Of a stretch of 64,000 nt of DNA, positions 1-8,189 are shown piece after piece. A program made the translations under genes and the position numbers. The DNA is from Tetzosporium hominis (GTDB taxonomy: Bacteria > Bacillota > Bacilli > Bacillales_A > Planococcaceae). The notes under the pieces are model-generated. The model was not told where the DNA came from. It searched no databases and saw nothing but the letters and a program-made list of their open reading frames with translations. Numbering within the stretch: position 1 is the first letter of the stretch; every line of letters starts with the position of its first letter. Location: contig NZ_NOKQ01000217.1 in NCBI RefSeq assembly GCF_002265435.1, positions 124,010-188,009 on the forward strand, read 5' to 3'.

Positions 1-707
1 AAACCGCTTTGATCTTCATGTTAGGTAGCACCCACATTGCTCTTATTAACAAACAAGTTAATTTCTTTCTTTCTACCGCTCTGATGATTGGCTTTGCACT
101 AGTGCTGTATCATCTATTGTTCCGAAAAGGGAATCAACCAATCTATTTCTTACTATTAGTTGGAATTGTAATTGGAACATTTTTTGGTAGTATCTCAACA
201 TTTATGCAGGTGTTAATCGATCCTAACGAATTTTTGAGAATTCAAGACCGCATGTTTGCAAGTTTTAATAATGTAGGTACGGATCTTGTCTGGATTGCTC
301 TAGTTCTTACAGTTCTAGTTCTGTTCTGGAGTTGGCGCTCGCATCACTACTTGGATGTAGTCAGCCTTGGTAGAGATACTGCCATCAATTTAGGTGTTCC
401 CTATGACAGTCTAGTGCGCAAGATGCTAATTGTCTCTGCTATCCTGATCGCCATTTCTACAGCATTAGTGGGACCAATCACTTTCTTTGGGCTGATTGTT
501 GCGAATCTGTCGTATCAGTTTATGAAATCCTATAAACACAATCTACTTGTTCTTTCAGCTATGTTAATGAGCTTCATAGCTTTAGTTGGAGGTCAGTTTA
601 TTGTAGAGCGAGTCTTTCAATTTTCAACGACACTAAGTGTCATCATTAACTTTATTGGTGGCATCTACTTTATCTACTTACTACTAAAGGAGAGTCGGTC
701 GAAATGA
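1..707 (+). CDS. yclO: Ferric-siderophore ABC transporter permease (FecCD family), 5' truncated
   Basis: This is the C-terminal part (about 235 residues) of an integral membrane permease of the FecCD/BtuC family, which moves iron-siderophore complexes through the cytoplasmic membrane. The reading frame is already open at base 3, so the true start lies upstream of the window; full-length relatives are usually somewhat over 300 residues. Several long hydrophobic segments are visible, and the stretch GPITFFGLIVANLSYQF matches the conserved coupling-helix region that contacts the ATPase. It overlaps the downstream ATPase gene by four bases (ATGA), which indicates translational coupling. The next two genes are the ATPase and a YclQ-like binding protein, so this is most likely the YclO subunit; the symbol rests on that context. 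Confidence 0.85.
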   Translation, partial: TALIFMLGSTHIALINKQVNFFLSTALMIGFALVLYHLLFRKGNQPIYFLLLVGIVIGTFFGSISTFMQVLIDPNEFLRIQDRMFASFNNVGTDLVWIALVLTVLVLFWSWRSHHYLDVVSLGRDTAINLGVPYDSLVRKMLIVSAILIAISTALVGPITFFGLIVANLSYQFMKSYKHNLLVLSAMLMSFIALVGGQFIVERVFQFSTTLSVIINFIGGIYFIYLLLKESRSK

Positions 708-1465
708 TCCAAGTGCAAGCCCTGACTAAATTTTATGGCAAAAAACAAGTCGTGAAAGAAGTTTCAACAACCATCCAGCGTGGAAAAATCACGTCTTTCA
801 TAGGCCCAAATGGTGCGGGAAAATCAACTCTTCTATCAATGGTCAGTAAGCTGATGGATGCGGACTCTGGTGAAGTACTCGTCGATGCGACTGCTACTAA
901 GAAAATGAAGTCCAATGATTTTGCTAAAAAAGTGTCGATCTTAAAACAGTCCAATTATATGAATGTTCGTTTGACTGTGAGGGAACTCGTTAGCTTCGGG
1001 CGCTTTCCTTACTCTAAAGGACGGCTGACAACAGAAGACGAACAATTTGTGGATCAAGCCATTGAGTATATGGGTCTTCAAGAACTTGAAGATGACTATT
1101 TGGACGAACTGTCAGGTGGTCAACGTCAACGTGCATTCATCGCGATGGTCATCGCACAGGACACGGAGTACATCTTGTTGGATGAGCCGCTCAACAATTT
1201 AGATATGAAACATTCGGTTCAAATCATGAAGATTTTAAGACGACTCGTCAATGAGCTTGGAAAAACGGTTGTAATCGTTCTGCATGACATAAATTTTGCT
1301 TCTGTGTATTCCGATTACATAGTCGCTATGAAAAATGGGGAAGTGGTACGAGAAGGACCTACCGAAACCATTATCGAATCAGCAGCTCTTAAAGAAATTT
1401 ACGACATGGATATTCCTATACAACAAATGAATAATTGTCGAATCTGTGTGTACTTTAACTCATAA
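704..1465 (+). CDS. yclP: Ferric-siderophore ABC transporter ATP-binding protein (YclP-like)
   Basis: The 253-residue ATPase energises uptake of iron-siderophore through the FecCD permease. Visible motifs in order: Walker A GPNGAGKST at about residues 34–42, ABC signature LSGGQ at 136–140, Walker B with LLDEP around 158–162, the D-loop NNLD just after, and the switch histidine in VLHD near 194. The length is typical of FepC/YclP-type subunits. The start codon overlaps the permease stop, and the binding-protein gene follows after 19 bases with its own ribosome binding site, so all three are probably one operon. Iron (Fur) control would be expected for the family, but the operon promoter lies outside the window and cannot be checked here. 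Confidence 0.93.
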   Translation: MIQVQALTKFYGKKQVVKEVSTTIQRGKITSFIGPNGAGKSTLLSMVSKLMDADSGEVLVDATATKKMKSNDFAKKVSILKQSNYMNVRLTVRELVSFGRFPYSKGRLTTEDEQFVDQAIEYMGLQELEDDYLDELSGGQRQRAFIAMVIAQDTEYILLDEPLNNLDMKHSVQIMKILRRLVNELGKTVVIVLHDINFASVYSDYIVAMKNGEVVREGPTETIIESAALKEIYDMDIPIQQMNNCRICVYFNS

Positions 1466-1484
1466 TCTAAAGGAGAGAACTCAA

Positions 1485-2459
1485 ATGAAAAAATGGTTAG
1501 TGGCTTTACTAGCAGTACTAGTGATCGGATTATTGGCAGCATGTGGTGATAAAGACGAGGCAGCAAATGAAGCTGAAACAACAGACTCAACAGAAACATC
1601 CGCTGGAAGTTCGGCAGATACTAAATTTCCCATGACACTTACTCATGAACTAGGCGAAACGGTTATTGAAGATAAGCCAGAAACAGTGGTAGTTTTTGAT
1701 TTCGGAATTTTGGATGCGTTAAGTAAATTAGATGTAGAAGTGGCTGGAGTTCCACAAGCTGCGATTCCACCTTATTTAGAGGAGTATGCTGGTGACGAAT
1801 ATACGAATGTAGGCTCACTAAAAGAACCTGATTTCGAAGCTATCCACGCGATGCAACCCGATTTAATCATTATTTCTGCTCGACAAGCGGATTTATATCC
1901 TGAATTTGAAGAGATTGCTCCGACGGTATACATGGGACTAGATACAACAAATTACATGAATTCATTTGAATCAAATATGACATTAATTGGTGAATTATTT
2001 GGAAAAGAACAAGAGATGGCAAAAGAATTAGAGACAGTGAAATCAGAGATTGAAACGATTGCAGCTGATTTAGAAAACGTAGAAGGAAAAGCGTTATTTG
2101 TTTTAATTAATGAAGGGAAAGTCAGTGCGTACGGTCCTGGATCTCGATTTGGACTGATCCATGATGTATTTGGTTACGAAGCAGCTGACACGAATTTAGA
2201 GGTCTCAACACATGGTCAAGGCGTGTCATTTGAATACTTAGCAGAAACGAATCCCGATATTCTATTTGTTTTAGATCGCAGTCAAGCAATTGAATCCGGT
2301 GCCCCAGGAAACGCAGATTTTGAAAATGAACTCGTTCAAAAAACAAATGCCTACAAGAATGGCAAGATCATTTATGTGGATCCTTCTGCTTGGTATTTAG
2401 CTGGTGGCGGTTTGGATTCTATGCGCATCATGATTGAAGATATGAAGAAGGGACTCTAG
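1485..2459 (+). CDS. yclQ: Siderophore-binding lipoprotein (YclQ-like)
   Basis: This substrate-binding lipoprotein captures ferric siderophore outside the membrane and delivers it to the YclO-type permease. The N-terminus is a lipoprotein signal (KKW, hydrophobic stretch, lipobox LAAC with Cys at residue 20), followed by an acidic Thr/Ser linker. The mature part resembles B. subtilis YclQ, the petrobactin-type receptor, along its whole length: VVVFDFG, VGSLKEPDFEAI, DLIIISARQ, SRFGLIHDVFG, ASTHGQ-like STHGQGVSFEY, and WYLAGGGLDSM near the end. I chose the ATG at 1485 because AAAGGAG sits eight bases upstream and the signal peptide starts there; an upstream in-frame start would overlap the ATPase gene and add non-signal residues. 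Petrobactin specificity is inferred from similarity only. Confidence 0.92.
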   Translation: MKKWLVALLAVLVIGLLAACGDKDEAANEAETTDSTETSAGSSADTKFPMTLTHELGETVIEDKPETVVVFDFGILDALSKLDVEVAGVPQAAIPPYLEEYAGDEYTNVGSLKEPDFEAIHAMQPDLIIISARQADLYPEFEEIAPTVYMGLDTTNYMNSFESNMTLIGELFGKEQEMAKELETVKSEIETIAADLENVEGKALFVLINEGKVSAYGPGSRFGLIHDVFGYEAADTNLEVSTHGQGVSFEYLAETNPDILFVLDRSQAIESGAPGNADFENELVQKTNAYKNGKIIYVDPSAWYLAGGGLDSMRIMIEDMKKGL

Positions 2460-2465
2460 GGAAGG

Positions 2466-2491
2466 GTTTCTGCCATTTAAGGAAAGGGTAT
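2466..2491 (+). promoter_or_regulatory. Candidate sigma-B promoter upstream of the PAP2 gene
   Basis: GTTTCT at 2466–2471 and GGGTAT at 2486–2491 are separated by 14 bases. This resembles the sigma-B signature GTTTAA–N12-15–GGGTAT and the near-identical element before rsbV in this window. It lies 27 bases before the PAP2 start. Confidence 0.45.
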
Positions 2492-2518
2492 GAAAGTAAT
2501 TAAAAAGGGGGGACGCAG

Positions 2519-3139
2519 ATGAAACAATGGAAATATGGTCTGGGTGTTGCAGCACTAGTGTTGTTCTTCATTATGTTTTATTTTTACATGAATAAAGACG
2601 AACTCTGGACAGACCGCACATTTAGCCAAATCTTCGAAGGGAACATTGTCATTGGTTTCTTTAGTTTCTTTGCTGATCCTCCTACCGTCATTGTTGTGTC
2701 TTTGGCATTGTTACTGTACTTGTGGATTTTTAAAAAGAATTATAGAGGAATGCTGTTCGTTCTATTTGCTGTAGGTGGCGGAAGCGTACTGAACCAGCTT
2801 TTGAAAACATGGATTGAACGCGAACGACCTGAATTAGAAGGACAGTTGATATCATTCAGCTTTCCATCGGGTCATGCAATGGCAGGAATCATCTACTTAT
2901 GTACGTTGGCGTACTTTTTGACTGAATATATGTATGATAAAAAACGCCAAACCATCATCTGGTCTGTAGCACTCTTACTTGCACTATTGATTGGATTATC
3001 TCGAGTGGCAAATATGCATCATTATGGCTCAGATGTAGTAGCAGGTTGGGCTATTGGATATGCTTGGTTTGCTGCAGTAATGTGGTGGTATGAATATAGA
3101 GAACGGCAATTTAGAAAACGAAAACCCTTTTCAACTTAA
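2519..3139 (+). CDS. PAP2-superfamily membrane phosphatase
   Basis: This 206-residue polytopic membrane protein carries the three-part phosphatase signature of the PAP2 family: KTWIERERP (KX6RP) near residues 96–104, FPSGHAM (PSGH) near 119–125, and SRVANMHHYGSD (SRX5HX3D) near 160–171. The family removes phosphate from membrane lipids such as undecaprenyl pyrophosphate, phosphatidate or phosphatidylglycerophosphate; the sequence does not decide which. About five or six hydrophobic segments are present, with the catalytic motifs predicted on the outer face as in relatives. The ATG at 2519 follows a strong AAAAGGGGGG ribosome binding site. A sigma-B-like promoter just upstream suggests a role in envelope stress, which is an inference. 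Confidence 0.9.
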   Translation: MKQWKYGLGVAALVLFFIMFYFYMNKDELWTDRTFSQIFEGNIVIGFFSFFADPPTVIVVSLALLLYLWIFKKNYRGMLFVLFAVGGGSVLNQLLKTWIERERPELEGQLISFSFPSGHAMAGIIYLCTLAYFLTEYMYDKKRQTIIWSVALLLALLIGLSRVANMHHYGSDVVAGWAIGYAWFAAVMWWYEYRERQFRKRKPFST

Positions 3140-3157
3140 TCTGTTGAAGAGGGTTTT
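3121..3157 (+). terminator. Intrinsic terminator of the PAP2 gene
   Basis: A 15-bp stem (one G·U pair) with left arm AAAACCCTTTTCAAC and loop TTAATCT overlaps the last codons. The T-run is only four bases, so some read-through into the next gene is possible. Confidence 0.7.
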
Positions 3158-3175
3158 GTGCTAGGAGGGAACTAA

Positions 3176-3829
3176 ATGGAGTTTCAAATACCAGTCGAAC
3201 TTGTGAAACTTGGAAAACAGCGGATTGAACAATTTCCTGTTGAGGGATTTGTAAGAGGAGGTGGTCCTCAAAAACCACAACTTTTACTAATTGGGGAAGC
3301 GCCTGGTGAAAATGAAGCAATCCAAGGAAAACCGTTTGTCGGCAGGGCAGGAGTTGAACTTGAAAAGTCCTTAGCACAAATCGGCTTAACTCGAGAGGAT
3401 GTCTATATGACGAGCCCAGTAAGAAGTCGTCCTTATCAATGGAAAGAAAAGAGACTGAGAACTGGGGAAGTCATCAATAAAAAATACAACCGCGCACCTA
3501 AGCGTCAAGAAATTATTGCACATGCCCCTATTTTAGATTATGAAATTGAGCATCTGGATCCTGTATTGATTGTAACTTTAGGAAATGTAGGGTTGCAGAG
3601 ATTGCTTGGACCCACTTATAAAGTATCTGAAAAGCACGGGGAACTTATTGACCAGCCTATATACCGTTTAAAGAGCTTAGAAAGTAATGAGATGGTACAA
3701 ACCAAAAAGAGCTACACATTGATCCCTACGTTTCATCCTGCTGCAGTTTTTTACAATCCTAAGATTCGTGAGGAGGTAGAAAGAGATTGGGCGGCGATAG
3801 GATCCTATTTACAACAAATCACTTCATGA
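3176..3829 (+). CDS. Uracil-DNA glycosylase family-4-like protein lacking cluster cysteines
   Basis: The 217-residue protein has the family-4 (UdgA/TIGR00758-type) uracil-DNA glycosylase layout: LLIGEAPGENEA near residues 38–48, KPFVGRAG near 53–60, VTLGNVGLQ in the middle, and the FHPAAVFYNP motif near 185–194 that supplies the DNA-intercalating histidine loop. Such enzymes remove uracil from DNA after cytosine deamination. Unlike classical family-4 members it contains no cysteine at all, so it cannot bind the [4Fe-4S] cluster. The start at 3176 is supported by AGGAGGG at 3163–3169. It may read through from the PAP2 gene. It could equally be a nuclease-like or inactive UDG-fold relative; the motif set argues for a glycosylase. 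Confidence 0.8.
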   Translation: MEFQIPVELVKLGKQRIEQFPVEGFVRGGGPQKPQLLLIGEAPGENEAIQGKPFVGRAGVELEKSLAQIGLTREDVYMTSPVRSRPYQWKEKRLRTGEVINKKYNRAPKRQEIIAHAPILDYEIEHLDPVLIVTLGNVGLQRLLGPTYKVSEKHGELIDQPIYRLKSLESNEMVQTKKSYTLIPTFHPAAVFYNPKIREEVERDWAAIGSYLQQITS

Positions 3830-3849
3830 ATTTCACGTGACTAAAAAAG

Positions 3850-3878
3850 TTGCACAAAGGAAACATTTCGCATATACT
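3850..3878 (+). promoter_or_regulatory. Sigma-A promoter of the ZIP transporter gene
   Basis: TTGCAC (3850–3855), a 17-bp spacer and TATACT (3873–3878) form a near-consensus vegetative promoter 33 bases upstream of the chosen start codon. Confidence 0.75.
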
Positions 3879-3910
3879 ATTAAAAAATACAGAAAAGTAG
3901 GATGATTTGT

Positions 3911-4723
3911 ATGGATGGGAATGTTCTCTTTGCCTTGGGCCTAACTGTTTTTGCCGGTCTCGCTACGGGAATCGGAAGTTTACTCGCGTTTTTTACATCT
4001 CGCACGAATAAAAAATTCTTATCAATGGCTCTCGGGTTTTCTGCAGGGGTTATGATTTTTGTAGCACTTGTGGAAATCTTTTTTAAAGCTAAAGATGCTC
4101 TTGTAGCTGAGCTAGGAGATGTTAATGGCTACTGGATGACGCTTGTTGGCTTTTTTGGGGGTATGCTTTTCATAGGAGTCATTGATCGACTTCTACCATC
4201 ACTTGGAAACCCGCATGAAGTGAAATCTGTAGAAGCCATGGATGTACAACCGACCTCCGCTGAGCATGCCCGTTTAATGAAGATGGGAATGTTCACGGCC
4301 CTTGCTATTGGAATTCATAATTTCCCTGAGGGAATTGCTACATTTATGTCGGCCATGTCAGATCCAAATCTAGGGATTGCCATTGCTATTGCTGTTGCGA
4401 TTCATAATATTCCAGAAGGTATTGCCGTGGCAGTGCCAATTTATTACGCAACTGGATCACGAAAACGGGCATTCAAATTGTCGTTCCTTTCAGGGCTCGC
4501 TGAACCTGTGGGAGCCATCGTCGCTTTCTTGATTTTGATGCCGTTCTTGTCGGATTTAATGTTTGGTGTGATTTTTGCAGGGGTGGCAGGAATCATGGTG
4601 TTTATATCACTAGATGAATTGTTGCCTGCAGCGAAAGAGTTTGATGAGACGCATTCGTCCATTTATGGGGTAGTAGCTGGAATGATGGTGATGGCAGCAA
4701 GCTTAGTATTGTTCTCTGTGTAA
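3911..4723 (+). CDS. zupT: ZIP-family metal transporter (ZupT-like)
   Basis: This 270-residue integral membrane protein belongs to the ZIP family and most likely imports Zn2+ and other divalent metals. The two hallmark membrane motifs are HNFPEGIATF (about residue 134) and HNIPEGIAV (about residue 163), whose His, Asn and Glu residues line the metal site; eight hydrophobic segments fit ZupT topology, as does the length. Two in-frame ATGs lie close together; I chose 3911 because TAGGATG at 3898–3904 is correctly spaced for it, whereas the ATG at 3902 overlaps that sequence. Transcription should start at the promoter at 3850–3878 and end at the hairpin after 4730. Substrate range is not decided by sequence. 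Confidence 0.9.
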   Translation: MDGNVLFALGLTVFAGLATGIGSLLAFFTSRTNKKFLSMALGFSAGVMIFVALVEIFFKAKDALVAELGDVNGYWMTLVGFFGGMLFIGVIDRLLPSLGNPHEVKSVEAMDVQPTSAEHARLMKMGMFTALAIGIHNFPEGIATFMSAMSDPNLGIAIAIAVAIHNIPEGIAVAVPIYYATGSRKRAFKLSFLSGLAEPVGAIVAFLILMPFLSDLMFGVIFAGVAGIMVFISLDELLPAAKEFDETHSSIYGVVAGMMVMAASLVLFSV

Positions 4724-4729
4724 TATATA

Positions 4730-4761
4730 AAGGTCCAACCACAACGGGTTGGACCTTTTTT
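4730..4761. terminator. Bidirectional terminator between zupT and thrB
   Basis: AGGTCCAACC and its complement GGTTGGACCT enclose a six-base loop and are followed by TTTTTT on the plus strand. An A-run on the left side lets it also serve the convergent thrB. Confidence 0.85.
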
Positions 4762-5656
4762 AGATTGATGGTGGAACTGCGTGCAGACAACGAACGCCCT
4801 CTATACAAGAAGGAACTACATGGAATGTCAATGAAGGGAACGCTGAAGCGAGTTCCTCGTAATCAAAACCTGAATCTACAAGTGAAATCAATGTCGGACC
4901 CGCTCCACTGATTGCTGTGCCATAAACGCCCGCTTGTTTGGCGGCCTGTCGATATCTTGACGCATGGTCAATCAGTTCAAAACGGTAAGGCTCGTGAAAC
5001 GAATCGAGTTCCATTAATGAACCGATTTTCTCTTTGTCAGTACTGTGGAGTGCAGCTACTAAAACATTTGATACCGAGCTAGCCTGTACGGCCTGTTGCC
5101 TACTGTAGGAGGAAGGCAAGACCTCTCGAGCCGCTTCCGTCTTGAGTTCTTCATGAGGAATGGCAACTAACCAGTGAAGTGGAGAGGCATCTACTGGGAC
5201 AATAAGAACTTCTTTAGCAACTACAGTAGTAATGACGCAACCACCTAGAATGCTAGCTGCTACATTATCGGGATGTCCCTCGAGTTCACTTGCCCAATTA
5301 ATCATTTGTTGTTCAGAAAGGTGAAGCTCTGCCATCTCATTTGCTAAGTAAATTGCAGCAACAATTGCCGCGGCACTGCTACCTAGCCCTCTAGTTAGTG
5401 GAATGTCACTAGAGAGCAATAACTGACAGGCAGGCATGTCTTTTCCAAAATGATGTGCCGTAGCGATTGCTGTCTTGATTAGTAGATGATCGAGTACTTC
5501 TGATACCGGTGGGAGATTCGGTCCGATATGACCTACTTGCCATTTTGTTGACAAGGAGGCTTCAACCGTTAAGTAAAAGGGTAAAGCTACTCCAATGGAA
5601 TCAAAACCCGGTCCTAAATTTGCAGTACTTCCGGGAACTTGAATACGGAATGTCAT
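4760..5656 (-). CDS. thrB: Homoserine kinase
   Basis: ThrB phosphorylates L-homoserine with ATP to O-phosphohomoserine, the substrate of the threonine synthase encoded immediately upstream. It is a 298-residue GHMP-family kinase: the N-terminal [15 protein letters not shown] motif and the glycine-rich ATP loop [11 protein letters not shown] (about residues 88–98) are diagnostic, and the C-terminal [14 protein letters not shown] (about 244–257) is the third GHMP motif. Its ATG overlaps the thrC stop codon by four bases, so the two are translationally coupled. It ends inside the shared terminator at 4730–4761. Length is normal and no defect is visible. Homoserine dehydrogenase (hom), which normally heads this operon, is not present in the window. 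Confidence 0.95.
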   Translation of the reverse strand: MTFRIQVPGSTANLGPGFDSIGVALPFYLTVEASLSTKWQVGHIGPNLPPVSEVLDHLLIKTAIATAHHFGKDMPACQLLLSSDIPLTRGLGSSAAAIVAAIYLANEMAELHLSEQQMINWASELEGHPDNVAASILGGCVITTVVAKEVLIVPVDASPLHWLVAIPHEELKTEAAREVLPSSYSRQQAVQASSVSNVLVAALHSTDKEKIGSLMELDSFHEPYRFELIDHASRYRQAAKQAGVYGTAISGAGPTLISLVDSGFDYEELASAFPSLTFHVVPSCIEGVRCLHAVPPSI

Positions 5657-6714
5657 CTTTGTAGCACCTCCTGTAAATACTCGTTAAGGGCAGGTGCGGA
5701 AGAATCCATTTGCCGAGGACGAATCACTTTGCAGTCCATAGCAGTTTGTGGATCTTTTAAACCATTTCCTGTTAGTACGGCCACTACTGTCGACCCAGGA
5801 GCAATAGCCTGTTGCTTGACTGCTCGGAAAACGCCAGCTACAGAGGCACTTGAAGCAGGCTCTACAAAGACACCTTCTTTACTTGCGAGTGCTTGGTAGG
5901 CTGTTAGCATCTCTTCATCTGACACAGCTTCAATAACACCGCCTGATGCGTCACGCGCTTCAACCGCTGTTTTCCAGGAAGCCGGATTGCCTATGCGAAT
6001 CGCTGTAGCGATTGTCTCAGGATGTTCAATAGGTTCACCTCTAACAATAGCCGCCGCACCTTCGGCTTCAAAACCAAAGATTTGAGGGAGGCCACTTGCG
6101 AAGTGGTCGTTGTATTCTACAAACCCTTTCCAGTAGGCTGTGATATTTCCTGCATTTCCGACAGGGATGGCTAACACGTCAGGAGCTTTTCCTAAAGCGT
6201 CAACAATCTCGAAGCTCGCTGTCTTTTGCCCTTCGATACGGTAAGGATTCACCGAATTCACCAACGTAACTGGAGATGTCTCACTAATAGCACGTACCAT
6301 TTCGAGCGCCTGATCAAAGTTACCTTGGATTTGGATGACTTCAGCTCCGTACATATAGGCCTGAGCCAGTTTTCCAGCCGCCACTTTTCCTTCAGGGATG
6401 ACGATAATTGCTTTCATGCCTGCACGGGCTGCATACGCGGCAGCGGCAGCAGAGGTGTTTCCTGTGGATGCGCAAATGACGGCAGTACTACCTTGTTCTT
6501 TTGCTTTCGCTACGGCCATCACCATACCGCGGTCTTTAAAAGAACCCGTTGGATTGGCGCCTTCTAATTTTAAGTAGAGCTCGATACCTAACTGTTTAGA
6601 CAGGTTTTCTGCATATAAAAGAGGGGTGTTCCCTTCTAATAAGGAAAGCTTTGGTGTCGCGTCTGTTATAGGTAGAAATTGTTTGTACTGTTGCAATAAA
6701 CCGGAATATGCCAT
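5653..6714 (-). CDS. thrC: Threonine synthase
   Basis: ThrC converts O-phosphohomoserine to threonine using pyridoxal phosphate. The 353-residue protein begins like B. subtilis ThrC ([14 protein letters not shown]) and has the PLP-lysine motif GSFKDRGMV near residues 57–65, the phosphate-binding SAAAAA-type stretch, and [14 protein letters not shown] in the middle. I chose the ATG at 6714: AAGGGTGG lies eight bases before it, while an in-frame GTG at 6726 overlaps that site. A well-formed promoter (6771–6799) drives thrC-thrB and an inverted repeat at 6751–6773 overlaps the expected start point, suggesting repressor control. The usual upstream hom gene is replaced by a divergent niaP. Confidence 0.95.
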   Translation of the reverse strand: MAYSGLLQQYKQFLPITDATPKLSLLEGNTPLLYAENLSKQLGIELYLKLEGANPTGSFKDRGMVMAVAKAKEQGSTAVICASTGNTSAAAAAYAARAGMKAIIVIPEGKVAAGKLAQAYMYGAEVIQIQGNFDQALEMVRAISETSPVTLVNSVNPYRIEGQKTASFEIVDALGKAPDVLAIPVGNAGNITAYWKGFVEYNDHFASGLPQIFGFEAEGAAAIVRGEPIEHPETIATAIRIGNPASWKTAVEARDASGGVIEAVSDEEMLTAYQALASKEGVFVEPASSASVAGVFRAVKQQAIAPGSTVVAVLTGNGLKDPQTAMDCKVIRPRQMDSSAPALNEYLQEVLQR

Positions 6715-6750
6715 GGGAAGTGCCACCCTTCTGTTCTTTTGATGAAAACA

Positions 6751-6773
6751 AATGTCTTTTCATAAAGGACATT
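6751..6773. promoter_or_regulatory. Inverted repeat at the thrC transcription start (candidate operator)
   Basis: Arms AATGTCTTTT (6751–6760) and AAAGGACATT (6764–6773) match at 9 of 10 positions around a three-base centre. The right arm runs into the thrC -10 box. A further GGACAT lies at 6779–6784. The binding protein is unknown. Confidence 0.45.
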
Positions 6774-6799
6774 CTACAGGACATCTTCATTGATTTCAA
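6771..6799 (-). promoter_or_regulatory. Sigma-A promoter of thrC-thrB
   Basis: Read on the minus strand: TTGAAA (6799–6794), 17-bp spacer, TAGAAT (6776–6771). Confidence 0.65.
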
Positions 6800-6812
6800 T
6801 AGGAACTTTTCA

Positions 6813-6841
6813 TTGTCATAAAGAATAAAAAAGAGTATACT
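6813..6841 (+). promoter_or_regulatory. Sigma-A promoter of niaP
   Basis: TTGTCA (6813–6818), 17-bp spacer, TATACT (6836–6841), 43 bases before the niaP start. Confidence 0.75.
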
Positions 6842-6855
6842 CATGTTTGTTATGG

Positions 6856-6874
6856 ACATGTGTAAAGACAGGAG
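6856..6874 (+). promoter_or_regulatory. Possible NiaR operator in the niaP leader
   Basis: ACATGTGTAAAGACAGGAG lies just downstream of the expected start point and partly covers the ribosome binding site. Its GTGT-N3-GACA core looks like half-palindromic NiaR (YrxA) nicotinate-repressor sites of Bacillales as I recall them; the match is imperfect. Confidence 0.25.
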
Positions 6875-6883
6875 TTTTGATAG

Positions 6884-8104
6884 ATGACAACAATACAACA
6901 GCAAAAACCTATTTCAAGAAACAAATTGTTAGGTATCGCAGGACTTGGTTGGATGTTTGACGCGATGGATGTGGGGATTCTTTCCTTTATTATTGCGGCT
7001 CTCGCTATTGAGTGGAGCTTAACGCCAGAACAAATGGGATGGATCGGAAGTGTGAATTCGATTGGGATGGCAGTGGGCGCCGTATTCTTTGGGTTGATCG
7101 CGGACAAAATTGGACGTAAAAATGTCTTCATGATCACGCTATTGCTGTTTACATTAGCTTCAGGTGCATCAGCACTAGCAGGTGGGTTGGCAGTCTTCAT
7201 GATTTTACGGTTTTTTGTAGGCATGGGTCTTGGAGGAGAGCTACCGGTTGCTTCGACACTAGTTGCAGAATCTGTTCCAGCAGAAGAGCGAGGGAAAGTG
7301 GTCGTGTTGCTCGAGAGCTTCTGGGCAATAGGTTGGATTCTAGCCGCACTTATTGCATACTTTGTCATTCCTGAGTATGGTTGGCGCTGGGCACTCGCTT
7401 TAACTGCATTACCGGCTTTTTATGCAATCTATTTGCGGATCAAGCTACCAGATTCTCCGCGCTATGAAAATGTAGAGAATGTGAAACGAAGCGTCTTACA
7501 AAACGTTAAAGACCTCTGGACACCTGTCTACCGCAAACGGACGCTGATGCTGTGGATTTTATGGTTTACAGTTGTGTTCTCCTATTACGGAATGTTTTTA
7601 TGGTTGCCTTCTGTGATGGTTATTAAAGGATTTACACTCATTAAAACGTTCCAGTATGTGTTAATCATGACATTGGCTCAATTACCTGGCTATTTCTCAG
7701 CTGCTTGGTTAATTGAACGGATGGGAAGAAAATTTGTCTTGATTACCTATTTGTTAGGAACAGCTGCAAGTGCTGCTGTGTTCGGCTCAGCAGAAACTTT
7801 AACTATGCTACTGATTTCAGGTATGCTTCTTTCATTCTTTAACCTTGGTGCATGGGGCGCATTATACGCTTATTCGCCAGAACAGTATCCTACTGTGATT
7901 CGAGCGACTGGATCCGGTATGGCAGCAGGAGTGGGGCGCATTGGAGGAATCCTTGGACCACTTCTTGTGGGCTCGATGGTTGCTGCAGGACAAGGAATTG
8001 GTTTGATCTTCGGTATTTTCTGTGTAGCTATAATTATTGGCGTTTTAGCAGTTGCTTTCTTAGGAACAGAAACGAAACAACAGGAACTCAGAGATACACT
8101 TTAG
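6884..8104 (+). CDS. niaP: Nicotinate (niacin) permease, MFS family
   Basis: This 406-residue, 12-segment major facilitator imports nicotinate for NAD salvage in relatives. It aligns by eye with B. subtilis NiaP (YceI) almost throughout: the start PISRNKLLGIAGLGWMFDAM, the conserved acid in DAMDVGILSF, the MFS motif LIADKIGRKNVF near residues 71–82, RFFVGMGLGGELPVAST, VVLLESFWAIGWI, and SFFNLGAWGALYAY. The ATG at 6884 follows CAGGAG. A near-consensus promoter lies upstream, a tetraloop terminator overlaps the stop codon, and a possible NiaR site sits in the leader. Family membership is clear; substrate follows from the close resemblance to the characterised protein. Confidence 0.88.
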   Translation: MTTIQQQKPISRNKLLGIAGLGWMFDAMDVGILSFIIAALAIEWSLTPEQMGWIGSVNSIGMAVGAVFFGLIADKIGRKNVFMITLLLFTLASGASALAGGLAVFMILRFFVGMGLGGELPVASTLVAESVPAEERGKVVVLLESFWAIGWILAALIAYFVIPEYGWRWALALTALPAFYAIYLRIKLPDSPRYENVENVKRSVLQNVKDLWTPVYRKRTLMLWILWFTVVFSYYGMFLWLPSVMVIKGFTLIKTFQYVLIMTLAQLPGYFSAAWLIERMGRKFVLITYLLGTAASAAVFGSAETLTMLLISGMLLSFFNLGAWGALYAYSPEQYPTVIRATGSGMAAGVGRIGGILGPLLVGSMVAAGQGIGLIFGIFCVAIIIGVLAVAFLGTETKQQELRDTL

Positions 8105-8135
8105 TCACTGCTTCGGCAGTGGCTTTCTTTTTTTT
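8104..8135 (+). terminator. Intrinsic terminator of niaP
   Basis: An 8-bp stem GTCACTGC/GCAGTGGC (one T·G) closed by a TTCG tetraloop, followed by TTTCTTTTTTTT. Confidence 0.88.
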
Positions 8136-8189
8136 CATCACCGTTTCGTTTACACTTAGTCTAGTGAAACTTGTGAAGGACGTGGAAAG

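Noticed and set aside
6850-7368. 172-codon antisense frame over niaP
   Set aside because: Low-complexity Pro/Ser/Ala-rich product opposite a strongly conserved gene; shadow of niaP codon usage.
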